A stretch of 64,000 bases of DNA. It comes from Neoceratodus forsteri. Its lineage: Eukaryota; Chordata; Ceratodontiformes; Ceratodontidae. The position numbers and the translations under genes are program-made. Within the stretch, counting starts at the first letter, position 1. Each line of letters starts with the position of its first letter. Location: the NCBI GenBank assembly GCA_016271365.2, contig CM028129.1:460984501-461048500 (forward strand), written 5' to 3'. Under the pieces are notes generated by a model. That model had not been told where the DNA came from, ran no database searches, and saw only the letters and a list, made by a program, of their open reading frames with translations. Positions 1-11,399 of the stretch are shown piece by piece.

Positions 1-800
1 ACTGCATGCACAGCATTAACCTTTTTCCTTGCAGGAATATCTCTTCATATGCACAGTTCCATGTATATTTTTATTAGTTTGCCACTGATTGTTGCAATAT
101 TCATATCTTGCGTGCTGGGCATTCTCCAGCTGATACCCCTCCCTCTCTTCCTTCCCCCTCCCCTGCACTGTGAAACTTGGCACCCTTAATGAGCTTCAAG
201 TTGCTATGGTGGCTCCCCTTCCCCTAATATGTCTCTGAATGGTCACCATTGTGGTCCAGATCCTTCCCTTCCCCTCCCATCATGACGGTCTACTGTTCAG
301 TTACCTGCTGTCCAGCCCTGCTTACAATTTTATTTAAAAGTTTTTCTGGTATTCTATAATCTTTGCTTGTATGAGTGGTGCTCACATTCATTGCCCTGGC
401 AATGGTGTGGAGTACACTTTAGCATTGGGCTTAAGGCCTGCTGCCACCCCTTTAAGAGTCCTGGACAGATGTTGGTGTGTTATTACTGATTTAGGAAGGG
501 CTTGGGGGGATTCTTTGGAATTCTCAGAGGTCAGGCAGTCTGCTGTTTGGGCTAGACCCTTTTGGTATGCTGTCTCTGTAGTCTGAGAATAAACTCCTTT
601 ATTTCTACATTTATTTCATGCATCGGTCTGTTATTTCTACAGTCCAGAAGGTGTCCACCACAGAAGCAAGAGATGGGCCTGGCAGATCTTGGAAGATAGT
701 AAGGTTCCAAGTGGCAGACCAATACCAAAATGCCACAGTATCCATCAAAGGACTGGCTGCGATAATCTTGCATCCAGGCCCTGTGCCAGTGAATCTGTTT
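1..800. other. Unassigned sequence, possible LTR 3' end
   Basis: No gene is recognised here. Short open frames exist on both strands but have no motif and overlap one another. Around 580-640 there is an AATAAA in 'GAGAATAAACTCC' followed about 50 bases later by 'TTATTTCTACA'. This resembles the polyadenylation signal and U5 end of a class I retroviral LTR, but no matching 5' end or target duplication could be placed, so it is not called as an LTR. Confidence 0.3.
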
Positions 801-1090
801 ACATTTCCTGTTTTTGTTGGGATGCGATCATGCGAGTGATCAAACAATCCAAGGTTCACTATGGACTTTGTCTAGACTGCTCATAATCAAACATGTGGAT
901 GCTCCCTATTGCTTTAGGTATGGCAGTCAGTGATCAAACAAGCCACTTCTCACTCTCTCTGTTGAGCTATCAGTAATAAAAGAACTGATGCTCACTATGG
1001 CCAAATTTGGGGCTGTCAAGTGAACAAGCAAGTAAACGATCTCTGTGTCCCTCTCATGGGTTGTTACTAATTAAACAAGCCAGACTATTG
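800..1090. repeat. 47-bp satellite array, locus 1
   Basis: Degenerate tandem units built around 'GTGATCAAACAAGCC', then 'TGCTCACTATGG', then 'CTGTTGGGCTGTC'. The word GATCAAACA or a close variant starts at about 838, 885 and 932, and again near 1022 and 1069, all 47 bases apart. The same unit occurs at 33.4-33.66 kb, 37.6-38.0 kb, 56.65-56.76 kb and 61.55-61.63 kb in this window. Confidence 0.8.
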
Positions 1091-1960
1091 GATGGGAGGA
1101 GTTAAGGTTTAGATTGTTACTGAAAAAACTGATCTAGGAGTTATTTCATTTTCATTGCATTTATTTACTGGGATAACACATTGAGTCAAAGGCCTCTTTC
1201 CAGGTGGAGCCTGGGGCCACAGTACAAAGCAGCAACAGCTGGTAACACAATTACGGTTATGCAGTACAATACGCAGTACAGTAAATTATATCTTGCAATA
1301 TACAGGAAATACTTAAAGATAAGAGCAATCAACATTGCAGACTAAAACCATTTACAACATGGCTTGGCAAACAAAAAATATTTCAACTGCTAAGATCAGA
1401 TTTGTCGTTGCGGTGTGAATAGTCAAAGGCAATTCTTTCCAACATTTGGCAGCTTGAAAGAAAAAAGCATGCTAACCCATGTGCATTGAGATACATGGAG
1501 TAGAATGACGGTTTTCTTTGGCTCTTAAACTTCTATTGTCATTTTTAAAAGACGAAAGTCTGAATAATAATAATGATGCGTCAGAGATTAGCCTTATTGT
1601 CTAATCCACCAGGCAACAAAGAAAATATGTTCTGGTTAAATCAGGAAACAATCAATCAAACTAACTGTAAAGTGCACAATGATGTGTTCTAAAGGGTACG
1701 TTGAGAATAAAATGACAAATGTTGTTTAAGACACCATTCAGATGGATTAAATCTGTTTAAGATGGGGCCCAGTGATATCAAGATGGGTACTGAAGCAGAT
1801 CAAATGAGTGTAAAGGTCCTGGACATTAGAAGGGCAAACTTTAAAGATCTCCTGACATAGTTGAGAGAACTTTGAAAAAACATAACATTCAGGCATAAAT
1901 GTAGCTTATGTTTCATATTTTATGCTGTAATTTCACCCTTATTTCCTTATTAAAGGTTTG
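1091..1960. other. Unassigned AT-rich sequence
   Basis: No coding signal. Near 1150-1180 the minus strand reads like an L2-type LINE 3' end ('TTATCCCAGTAAATAAA'). The following 700 bases could therefore be a 3' untranslated fragment of a minus-strand LINE, but I cannot find protein similarity to confirm it. Confidence 0.3.
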
Positions 1961-1962
1961 CT

Positions 1963-2357
1963 TTTTCTTGGTGCCACCATTGCTGCACGGAGGTGCATAG
2001 TCACACCCACGGCTGAGGGAAGGAGTCAGCAGCAGCAACCAGAGTTCAGGCATCAGGTCTAGGGGTGTTCTCCACCACATCAGAGCCAGAGAGGTTCGGC
2101 ACCGGAGACACAGAATGGGAAGGGCCAAATCCATAGCCAGTAGTCGGAAGGCTCCCACAGGAGCCAATCACACTTGAGCACAAAAAAAGGAACCAATTTC
2201 AAATGGCTGCTAGGCTACAAAAGCCTCAGCAGCTCAGCTTCAGTGGGTCTTCTGTATTTTCTTGGCTGCCATTGCTGCTGCATGGAGGGGTGTAGCTGCA
2301 CCCGTGGCTGAGGGAGGGAGTAGGCAGCAGCAACCAGAGTTCAGGCATTGGGTCTAG
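1963..2357. repeat. Two-copy direct repeat of about 100 bp
   Basis: Copies lie at about 1963-2060 and 2257-2357, 296 bases apart. They share 'CATTGCTGC', 'GGCTGAGGGA' and 'AGCAGCAACCAGAGTTCAGG'. Copy 2 has 'CACCCGTGGCTGAGG' where copy 1 has 'CACCCACGGCTGAGG'. The spacing and the CCAAT/TATA-like words between the copies suggest duplicated promoter units of a retroelement; this is inference. Confidence 0.65.
2155..2250 (+). promoter_or_regulatory. Promoter-like CCAAT/TATA cluster
   Basis: Two CCAAT boxes ('GAGCCAATCAC' and 'GAACCAATTTC') precede a TATA-like 'CTACAAAAGCC' by about 25 to 60 bases. The following bases (2240-2357) are the second copy of the 100-bp repeat. The arrangement resembles a pol II promoter of an LTR or a LINE 5' untranslated region. 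No transcript evidence is available from sequence alone. Confidence 0.25.
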
Positions 2358-2900
2358 GGTTTATTTCCTCCCACCCACTCACACCGCACCACCAACAATA
2401 TTAAATGGGTCACTTAGCCCACCTATTCTAGCAAGGAACCAATAAGTGTGGAGCAGGGGATAGTGCTCTCAGGAGGAACTTCAGCTCGACCTGACGGGCA
2501 AACCTGCAAACTCAATTGGACTAAATTCCCAGGGGTTGGAGAGAGGAGCACATTTAAGGTACTGTACACACTAACTGTGAAGGAGTTACCGAGGACTCGG
2601 GGCCCTACAATTTGATTAGTACGCTGATTAGATATGACTTGTAGGGTTTAAATTTTTGGGGACTGTTTACATGTGCTATGCTTGGTCTACTTGAGGGAGT
2701 AACTTTGAGGGTAATTTGCTAATCCAGTGAGCTTTTCCATGGGTGAATTGTACATGCATGAGGAGGAATGGAGTTTGCTCTGAGTCACTGTCTTTGGAAA
2801 ATTTGTTAACTAGGGGTGTTGGTGCTGGTTATTGGTAGGGTCTGCAACCTTGTGGACATTTACTCGGGGGGGGTGTATGCAACCATTACTTGGGAAAGGG
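2358..2900. other. Unassigned, possible CR1 5' untranslated region
   Basis: No gene. The stretch leads into the CR1 ORF1 zinc-finger segment on the same strand, so it could be 5' untranslated DNA of that element. No boundary is visible. Confidence 0.25.
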
Positions 2901-3166
2901 AGTGTTCTCTACCTAATTAGGCATTGACTATAGCCACTCACCTGGGTACTAGGACAGGCTCATCAGGAGGAGTCTGAGGGAGAGGATCTGTTACTCCGAG
3001 TATGGAGGGAATGCTGGGGGCAAAGATGTGGTGGAGGTGTGGGTGCAAGGAAACTGCCGAGGGGTTTTGGGGCACTCAGGATGGCAGGACTGGGAAGGGT
3101 GGCATGAGAGGGTGGTGGTACTAAGGGAAGGGGGGGTGCACATGGCAGGGGACCAGCAGGGGATTC

Positions 3167-3469
3167 ATGAGTGACAGGCTGGTGGGCTGCAGTGGCTGTG
3201 GAGTGGCCATCTGGATGGGTACATTGTGGAGGCTGGGGGAATGTCCTGTTTGCTGCAGGTTAAGAGCACTGCAGGCAGAGGTCAATTGGTTGTCAGGAGA
3301 GATAAGATGGTTAAGAGAGCGGTTGGGCAGAGCAAGGGGTATGAGGAGCACTACCTCAGGTGCAAAAGGAGTCAGAGATTGGAGCTACTGGAAGGGAGGA
3401 GAAGCACGACACTGGCCAAAATGTAGATCCCAGGCTGCTTCAGGGTGGCAGCAGGGACAATGCCGGTAG
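3167..3469 (+). pseudogene. CR1 ORF1 N-terminal zinc/coiled-coil region
   Basis: The frame reads C-x2-C ('CSGC'), then 'ECPVCC', then an alpha-helical heptad-like run ('LRALQAEVNWLSGEIRWL'). This is the N-terminal layout of CR1 ORF1 proteins, which bind nucleic acid and self-associate. Downstream in the same element are the esterase part of ORF1 and then ORF2. The frame lasts about 100 codons and then loses similarity, so the protein is broken before the esterase domain. Confidence 0.6.
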
Positions 3470-3886
3470 GAGGGGATAGGGTCAAATAATAAGTATGAGG
3501 TTCTGATGGTAGTAGCAGAGGAGGAGGATGGTACTTCCAAGAGTGGGGCAGGCAATAGTCAGGGAAGGGAGACCAATGCAGACAGGGGTCCTGATGAGGG
3601 AGAGGGTGGGTTCGATAGAAAGGGTAGGGAGGGAGGGGACCAGTAGGGGGAGCACCAAGGAGTTTTGAGTTGCATTTGGCAAGGCAGGGGGGATCATTGA
3701 TGGTGCATTGGCCACTGGGAGAGGGGCGGCAAGCAAAGAGGGTAAGGAGGCCCGGCAGGAACGGGAGGGGGAAAAAGGCAGGGGGAGGTCTAAGTGCTGA
3801 AGGGCAGTGAACGGCAAATGTGCAGGGGAGGGAATAGGGTTGCAGGCAGATACAGGAGAAAGAGGAGAAGAGGGGGGTGGAGTAGT

Positions 3887-4370
3887 AGTGTTAGGGGACT
3901 CTATACTTAAGGGGATCAGGTGAGAATGGAGGAGTGAATGACACAGTCAGATATGGGTGGAATCCATACTGGGCTTATTAGCGGGTAGGGTGGGGCAGGC
4001 TCTGCTTAGGTGTGTCAGGAGCAGAAGGGAGAAATCTCATGTGGTGGTGCATGTAGGCATCAATGACCTGGCGGAAAGTCAGGTGGAGTTGGTTAGGGAA
4101 ACATTTGAAGAACTAGGGAAGTTGTGCATGGAGATTGGGTGCTCAGTGGCCTTCTTGGAAGTGCTTCCAGTACCCAGGGTGAGTAGGGTGAGGAAGGACA
4201 GGATTGTGGAGTTTAATTCTTGGCTGATGGAGTGGAGTCACTTAAATGGCTATGGGCTGATGAGGGGTTGGGGGAACACATGGCTCAACAGTAACCTATA
4301 TGCAACTGACAGGTTGCACTTGAGTAGGGCTGGGCAGGGGGTTTTAAAGCAGAAGCTGAGGAATACATAG
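3887..4370 (+). pseudogene. CR1 ORF1 SGNH/GDSL esterase domain, broken
   Basis: Three SGNH-hydrolase blocks are visible in one frame. Block I is 'LGDSILKGIR' at about 3891-3920. Block III is 'VVVHVGINDL' at about 4045. Block V is 'DRLHLS' at about 4310, holding the Asp and His of the catalytic triad. Two stop codons (near 3921 and 3936) separate block I from the rest. CR1 ORF1 proteins are known to carry such an esterase domain. A stop at about 4370 marks the end of ORF1, as in the minus-strand CR1 at 25.9-29.35 kb, where block V reads 'DRLHIS'. Confidence 0.75.
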
Positions 4371-4544
4371 CTTTCATGGGGATTTTAAACTAGGAAGGGG
4401 GGTGAGTGTGCAGGGAATGTGCAGGGTCACCAGGTAGAGGAGCTACACTAGCTGACCCCCCACAACAGAAGAGATGTAAGAAGAGGGTGCAGGGAGGAGA
4501 AAGTCAGGAAGAGGGGATGTAGGGCAAGGAGAAGGAGGGAGTTG

Positions 4545-6822
4545 GGTGGAGGGTAGTCTCCCTGAATGTAAGTAGCCTGGGTAAAAAAGTAGTTGAGCTA
4601 CAGGCTCTGTTAAGCATAGGGAGGGTGGACGCGGTGGCCATCACAGAGACATGGGCCAGCCAACACAAGGATTGGGGTCTGACAATTCCTGGGTACAGGG
4701 TGTATAGGAAGGACAGAGGAGTGAGGAAGGGGATAGGGGTGGCGATTTATGGGAAGCACAGGATTAGGTGCACAAGGGATGAGGGGGAGGACGGAGGCAC
4801 TGTGGATGCAGTTCCTGGACCCAAGTGGTAGGAAACTGAGGCTGGGGTAGTGTATTGGCCACCAACACAGTGCGAGGAGTTGGATAGGGAGTTGACGGAT
4901 CAGATTAGATAGGTATGTAGTAAGGGGAGTGTGGTGATCACCAGGGACCTCAATTTACCTGGAGTGGACTGGGAAACCCAAACCACCTCTAGTGCCAGGG
5001 AACAGGTACTTCTGGATGCATTCCAGGATAGCCACCTGGTGCAGTTGGTTGGTGAACCAGCCAGGCTGGGTAACATATTGCACCTGGTACTATCAAATGT
5101 TAAGATGGTGAGGGAGCTATGGGTGGAGGACCCACTAGCTAGGAGTGACCACCTTTCAGTGTGGTTCAGGCTCAGCATGAGCAGGAAGACTGTGGAGTCA
5201 GCAACAAAGGTAGTAGACTTCAGATGGGTGGACTTCGGGAAGATGAAAGAAATGCTGAGAGGGCAACTTGGGGGGATTAAGTCAGAGATGGATGCACATC
5301 AGAAGTTGGAAATCATAAAGGCTGGCCTGAGGGAGGCTACTGCAGCATGCATAAGGACTCTGAGCAAGCTGTCCATGGCCAAGGTGCCATGCTAGATGAC
5401 CAGGAGTGTCTCGGAGGGGGCGAGGGCCAAGAGACAGACTTTTAGAAGAATAAAAAAAACAGGCAGGGATTAGGACAGGAAGCTGTATGCAAAAAAGTCC
5501 AAGGAAGTAACCAAGTTAGTAAGAGAGGCCAAGGCAGCCAAGGAGCTGAGGCTGGCTCGAGGCATAAGGGAGGGGGAGAAGGAATTCTTTAGCTACATGA
5601 GGGAAAAAAGGAACTGTAGAGACTGGATAGTCTGGATCAGGAAGGACAAGGGGTGGCTGGGGAATGAGGAGGAACAGGCAGAAGTACTGAATGACTACTT
5701 CTGCTTGGTGTTCACGAGGGAGACAGGAGGTCCGCTACCCCTGTGGACTAGAATGGTGGGGATGAAGGGGAAGAGATGACTGATGCGGTGATTCTAGAAA
5801 GCAGGGTACTGGATGGTCTGAAGGCACTTAGGGTGGATAAGGCACCAGGTCCTGATGGCATTCACCCTAGGGTGTTGAGGGAGATTGCAGAGGTGTTGGC
5901 CGGGCTACTGACAGACCTGTTCAACACCTCCCTGGACACGGGATGCATACCGCTGGACTGGAGATTGGCTCATGTGGTGCCTATCACCAAGAGTGGCCCA
6001 AAGGATGAGACAGCTAACTACAGGCCTGCCAGTCTCACTTCCATAGTGGGTAAACTCATGAAAGCAATGATGAAAGAGTGACTGGTAACCATCCTGTAGG
6101 GCAGTGATCTCCAGGACGGGCAGCAGCATGGGTTTGTCTAAGGGAGATCATGCCAGACCAACCTAACAGAATACTACAACTGGGTCACAAGAGAATTGGA
6201 CAAGGGCCATGAGGTGGATGTCCTGTATTTGGATTTCAGCAAGGCCTTTGATTCGGTTCCTCGTGGACGACTAGGGGCAAAGCTGAAACACGCAGGGGTT
6301 GGGCCAAGATGGATAACTGGATCAGGAATTGGCTAATAAATAGGCTGTAGTGGGTGGTTGTGGGTGTGGGTACTCTAATCTCCCAAACCAGTGATCAGTG
6401 GCATGCTGCAGGTCTCTGTGCTTGGGCTGGTGTTATCTGGACTGTTCATATTGGATATCATACATGGGGTTGGGAGCAGGATCAGTTTATTCATAAATGA
6501 CACCAAAATGGGAGCTGTGGTGGATGACATAGATGGGTGGCAGAAGCTTCTGGGAGATCTAAACAGACTTGAGGAGTGGTCAGCAAGGTGGCAATTGGGT
6601 TTTAATGCAAAGAAGTGCAAAGTTATGCACTTGAGGCAAAGAACCCAAGGAGGGAATATTGTTTGGGTGGGGTAAGGTTAGGGATCACTGAGGAGGAAAA
6701 GGATCTGGGGGTCATAGTAACGGGGAGCATGAACAACTCTGCTTAATGCAGGAGAGATGCAGCTAGTGCCAATAGGATGCTGGGGTGCATTACGTGGGGA
6801 TTCTCATCCAGCAGCAAGGAGG
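4545..6822 (+). pseudogene. CR1 ORF2 endonuclease-reverse transcriptase, broken
   Basis: The AP-like endonuclease shows 'AVAITETW' (4635), 'DLNLPGVDW' (4950) and 'RSDHLSVWF' (5145), the catalytic Asp-His end. After a basic linker the reverse transcriptase shows 'KAPGPDGIHPRVL' (5840), 'DFSKAFDSVP' (6232), and a motif C decayed to 'LFINDTK' (about 6490) where FADDTK is normal. The 'GVPQGS' block has become 'GMLQVS'. Many stops and frame changes make it non-functional. It continues after the retrovirus at 17076. Confidence 0.9.
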
Positions 6823-7535
6823 TGTTAGGAGGTCTAAACCTCATTTTCAGATTCTTGATGATATTGAGAATGCAAGTAATCACAGACACGTTGCATTAGA
6901 GTAATAAACAAGTTAATTACTACCAAAGGGATAAATCACAGTTGCCCTAAGCAGTTCTTACCAATATGAACCGGGAGCCAGTGCTAAGCATTCCCTACAC
7001 CTTGAGGTTTCTCTGTGTCTCTTGGGGTCTCTCAGGTCTCTGAGGTATAAGGCTTGTGCATTACATTATATATCTATGATAATTACTATGGTTGGCAAAA
7101 GATAGAAACATTTCTAGTTACAGAGATGAGCCCTATTGGCTAAATTAGAGGTGGCTTCATGGTCCAAGATAACATTATACAATTCTGTAACGTCATCAGT
7201 TTGAGAACAAAAGAGTTCTTATACAGAGTCTTACATAACTCAGTGTAGTGGTACAAATCACCAAAAGGTGGCAATGCCGTCTTACATATTATAATTACTC
7301 CAAGGACACAGGTGTCTTGGCATCTTACAAGTAAGAAATACACAGAAAATACACAACAGAATATATGTATTAGCAAGTAAAGTGTATTACAGCAATATGC
7401 ATTCACATCCTGACATCTACTCTTGTACGGTAGATGCCTTTAGCCCTATATGTTAGTATAACATATACTTAAGTGCTAGCTGTCTACGGTGCACCACTGA
7501 GGGTACCAATTAGGGTGCAGGGACCTCATGTAACA
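6823..7535 (-). repeat. ERV 3' LTR
   Basis: 713 bp; on the minus strand it begins TGTTACATGAGG and ends CCTCCTAACA. A TATATAA box lies at 7066-7072 (minus). The polyadenylation signal seen in the other LTR as AATAAA is mutated here (plus strand 'AAGTTAATTAC' instead of 'AAGTTTATTAC'). Confidence 0.95.
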
Positions 7536-7546
7536 TTCCTCCCCTT
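7536..7546 (-). other. ERV polypurine tract
   Basis: Minus-strand AAGGGGAGGAA sits directly against the 3' LTR. This is the expected primer position for plus-strand DNA synthesis. Confidence 0.8.
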
Positions 7547-7637
7547 GTTGCCTGCGAGGGCAACACAGGCAACTGGCTAGGAAAAGGACAGGAGCAGTGG
7601 TCGTTTACAAACCTGACGCGCGAGATTTGTAAAGGAA

Positions 7638-9986
7638 CTAAAGCTGCTCACTGTGTTGGCACAATGTGCACCATAGGCAGCAGAGCATAATAATTAAAAT
7701 GAAAATTAAAAATGCTTGTATAATAATAAAACCTTTAAAAGTAATCTCTAACCAGGTGTTAGTCAATGCATTATTCATATCACCATCATTAATCAGGGCG
7801 AGAACAGCTTCATTGGCTTTGGCCATATTATTGCTGATATGGATGAGGTGTGTGTCCTTCCTGTATAAAAGTGATTTTAATGTAAGTGTGAGTGGGTCTA
7901 TGTGTACATTAAAGTATGGCAAATATTCTGACAGTAGGAGCAGATAATCGGGGTTACCATCAATAATGTCTGCATCAAGGAGGGGGATGGGGGTTATAAC
8001 AGTATGTCCAATGACAGTCTTCTGGTGGGGGACAAAACAGAAATTGGGGTAATTGATAGCACATGTAACAGATCCATAGGTGTAAGACTTGTAGTTCGTG
8101 ACCACACAATATTCGCCATTGGAGTTATTCTGTGAGCGCACAGTAGGCTGTCTCCACTTTTGCAACTGGACAGGGCAGGTGTAGGTCGTCTTCGAAATCC
8201 ATGTTGTCAGGTGATGAACCTCCTCACAATAGGATTGGTAGAGCTTATCCAGAGCCAGAGTCGAGTCAAAGGAGTCGGTGCCATTCGCAGTGATGTCATC
8301 ATCCATGGTGAAAGTCCAATCAATGCTGTCTGGAGAGTAACCACAAACAGGTTGAATGACATCAAATATATCACATCGGCACAAGTAAATATATTGCTTT
8401 TTTGCACAGCAGTCCATGTGCGGAGCCACCCAGGCATCCAGGAAAGGGTGGTAAACCAGTAGAGGTGGTAGATCCAGGTGTTCTCTGTAGATGTCTTCAT
8501 CCAAATGCCCAATCGAATGTACCAGTGCAAGCTTGTCGAACAAAGCTATAGTGGGATCAAAGCGTGGTAAAAAGACAGTAAAGGAAATAAACGTGGTATC
8601 TGTTATGGAACACTTCTTAGCAGTGAAACAAGGACCAGTATTAGAATGTCTGGTCGCAAACCCCAAATTCCTAGCTGTAGAAAGAGGTATAGTTAAAGTC
8701 TGTTGCATACACATGGAAACACAGCTAGTGGTTTTACATCATGGACAATACCATTTGGAAATGCATCTATCATGTATAATGTCAGGTATTCTTCCTGATT
8801 CGAGATCACGGAAGAGGTTGTTGATGGTAGTGATAATGTAGGAGCCATAAGCAGAGCAAAGTATCTCTCTAGCAATGTACTGTTTATCTGCTTCTTTGTT
8901 ATTCTGTTGAATGAGTGCGTTAATCTTATCTTTAGAATCAGTGAATGCCTTAGCAATGTTGTTCATGTTGTATACAGTGTATCTTTCTTCCTGACTAAGG
9001 CCATCCACACCATGCAATAATGGGGGTAGTATGTTGTTGACCAAACCAGTGGAGAATTTGGCAGAATGAGCTTTGATAGCAGCAATGTCTGCTTTATTCA
9101 GATGAACATAGCCGTGCAAAAAGGCCTGTGACAGTACGTTTTGCACCTGTAACATCAGAACTGTCAACTTCATGTGTTTTACGTTTATGAGTTAGATTAT
9201 CAGGAGAGGGCTTCCTCCTGAAGTTGCCTCTATGTTCAGCAGAATGGACCCCGGCAATAGGATCTTGCGTACTAATCTGAAATGCAGCTAAACTATCAAG
9301 CAATAATGTACTATAAAATGCTGACATGTTAGTATTGTGACACATACCAAATTATTTCATATTCCAGTAGGTTAGATTAAACAAAACAGGTATATGCATA
9401 AACTGTAAGTTATTAATCAAAGACCCTGGGAGGGCAGTGGCTGTTAGACCACTACGGGGACCAAGGGTATGCTTTGGACATTCCAAAAGCTTTTTATCAG
9501 TGGGTGGTAACACAGAGAGGTACATGGCTGCAGAAGCCATGTGTTGTATAGCACACAATTTCTGAGCAGAATCTCTGGACAAAGAATTACAGTATGAAGG
9601 ATCAATTAAGGCAGTTATGTTGTACAAACCAGACTGTCTTAATGCAGTTTGTAACAAGGACAGAAAGACAGCAAACCATTTGGGGATAATTTAGCATTGG
9701 GCCAACCTTGAAAAGTTTCTTTGGAGAATTTGGCCACAGGGAGAATTTGTCCTTGTGATGTGGTTTGCCACTCAATTTGAAGGGTAGATTTATCAGGAGC
9801 AACAACTGAGGCAGTGAGGTAAGCATCGGAACCTTCCTGGACAGTGATCATACTATCTGGTATATTGATGGAGACTCCCCCTGGAGGAGGTGCTGCAGGA
9901 TCGAGGTGTCATAGGAGGTCCGGTACCATGCCTTGGATGCAGGAGATAACTCCTGAGAGGAGGAGATAATGGAACAAGATAGCCAT
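7638..9986 (-). pseudogene. env: ERV env, broken
   Basis: Begins at an ATG at 9986 with a hydrophobic leader ('MAILFHYLLLSGVIS'), then an in-frame TGA about 25 codons in. The N-terminal part contains 'VQEGSDAYLTASV' and 'LQIEWQ', reminiscent of an immunoglobulin-like strand pattern. Basic clusters near 9170-9240 (for example 'FRRKPS', 'KRKTHE', 'GAKR') mark a likely surface/transmembrane cleavage region. The following Cys-rich ectodomain is long (about 480 codons). It ends in a hydrophobic anchor ('IIIQAFLIFILIIMLCC', about 7675-7730) and a short tail. At least three frame changes and several stops disable it. The last 358 codons are uninterrupted. Confidence 0.85.
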
Positions 9987-10104
9987 CTTGTCAGTGTATC
10001 TGAAAAGGAAGACCAAAGATTAGTATGTTAGTACTATTCCGCCCAATGGGGTGAGGAAAAGTAATTTAAGCTCCTTTATACAGTTTCACCTGGTTTGCAT
10101 TTAA

Positions 10105-11384
10105 TCATTTATCAGTCAACTTGTTGTTATGGAGGAGTCTAACTTGATAGACTGCCGGACTGAGTTTGTTGACAATGGGGTATGGGCCTTCCCACTTGGA
10201 GAAGGAGTGGGTGGGATGTGCAAATCGAAGTACCATTACCTGATCTCCAACTTGCCAATCCACTTCTTGTGCGTGTTTGTCAAACTGTATTTTGGATTGT
10301 TGCTGGGCCTTGCCCATGCAGTTGGCAGCATACAAGAGTGTGTGTGTATGAGGTCTTTTCTTAGTTTTTCCACATATTGGTCCACAGACACATGGTCTGC
10401 AGTGGGGGTGTGCAGGTCAAACAACAGGTGTTCAGGTAATCTCATCTGTCTGCCAGTCATCACCTCAAAGGGTGTAAGCTGGGTGGTGGCTGAGGGTGTA
10501 CCCTTAATTGCCATAAGGAGTAACAGCAATAGGGAATCCCAAGTTTTGGGATTGTCCTCAATGAATTTGGAAAGCATTTGCTTAGTCCATCTGTTGGCTC
10601 TCTCTACTTGACCTGAGGATTGAGGATGGTAGGGTATGTGGAACTTCTGCTGAACTCCAAGGAGTTCAAGGGATTCTTTCATCAACTCACCTGTAAAACT
10701 GGTTCCTTTGTCAGAGTCTGCTTTGAGGGGTAGACCCCACCTGGAGAAAAGCTGTTCCACCAGGATTTTGGCAGTAGTTTTTGCTATGCATGTCTTAGTG
10801 GGGAAAGCTTCTACCCACTTAGAGAAGAGATCAGTTACCACAAGAGAATACTTGTTATTTCTGTTGGTGTTGGTCAGAAGACCAATGAAATCAATTTGTA
10901 TGGCATGCCAAGGGCCAGAATGTCATTGTGGTAAGAGTTTGGCATTTCGTTTGGTAGGGATGGGGTTGTTTTGCACACAAACAAGATAGTTGTCTACGTA
11001 TTGTTTAACATCTTTGGTGATACCAGGCCACCAGGCAGTGGTCTTGCGTTGTTGGAGGGTATTTTCTGCTCCCTGGTGTCCACCAGTAGGGGTGTGATGC
11101 ACTTGGTGCAAGAATTCAGATCTTAAATGTCTGGTGGTGGAGTCATCTGGTTGGAACCACATGAGCTTGTCATCTGGTGACAAGCGTAACTTACCTTCAT
11201 GCCTCCGACAGGGGTTATGTGTGGGAAGTTTCTCTTCAGTACCTTTGTCAAGGAATCTGAACACCTCTTTAAGTTCAGTGTCAAAATGCTGGGCTGCGGA
11301 GAGGTCCAAGGGGGAAAAAAGTTCAGGTTTCTTCCTGAGTGCTGCAATTTGCACAGCTGCATTAGCCTCTGGATGGTCCATCAT
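10105..11384 (-). pseudogene. pol: ERV integrase, broken
   Basis: The N-terminal zinc region has His-His ('VHHTPTGGH') but the Cys pair is degraded ('CVQN' where C-x2-C is expected, about 10975). The catalytic core keeps the D,D-35-E residues: 'TDLFSKWVEAFP' (10830), 'SDKGTSF' (10715) and 'SSGQVERANR' (10610). A C-terminal GPY/F module follows ('KWEGPYPIV', about 10185). Stops and one frameshift interrupt it. It joins DNA ends to target DNA in the family; the 4-bp target duplication agrees with gamma/epsilon-like integrases. Confidence 0.9.
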
Positions 11385-11399
11385 CCAGATGTCCCCCCC

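Larger units (their letters stand above)
2900..6822 (+). mobile_element. CR1 LINE, 5' portion, split by an ERV
   Basis: A plus-strand CR1 retrotransposon with decayed ORF1 (zinc/coiled-coil part, then esterase part) and ORF2 (endonuclease, then reverse transcriptase). It breaks off at 6822 inside the ORF2 C-terminal region at 'GCAGCAAGGAGG'. It resumes at 17076 with 'TGATCATGCCCCTG', exactly where other CR1 copies continue (compare 59868-59890). The interval is an endogenous retrovirus. The 5' end is not sharply defined. Confidence 0.85.

Noticed and set aside
371..886. Several overlapping open frames of 60-80 codons
   Set aside because: They lie on both strands over the same bases with no motif and no splice or start context, and are no longer than expected by chance.
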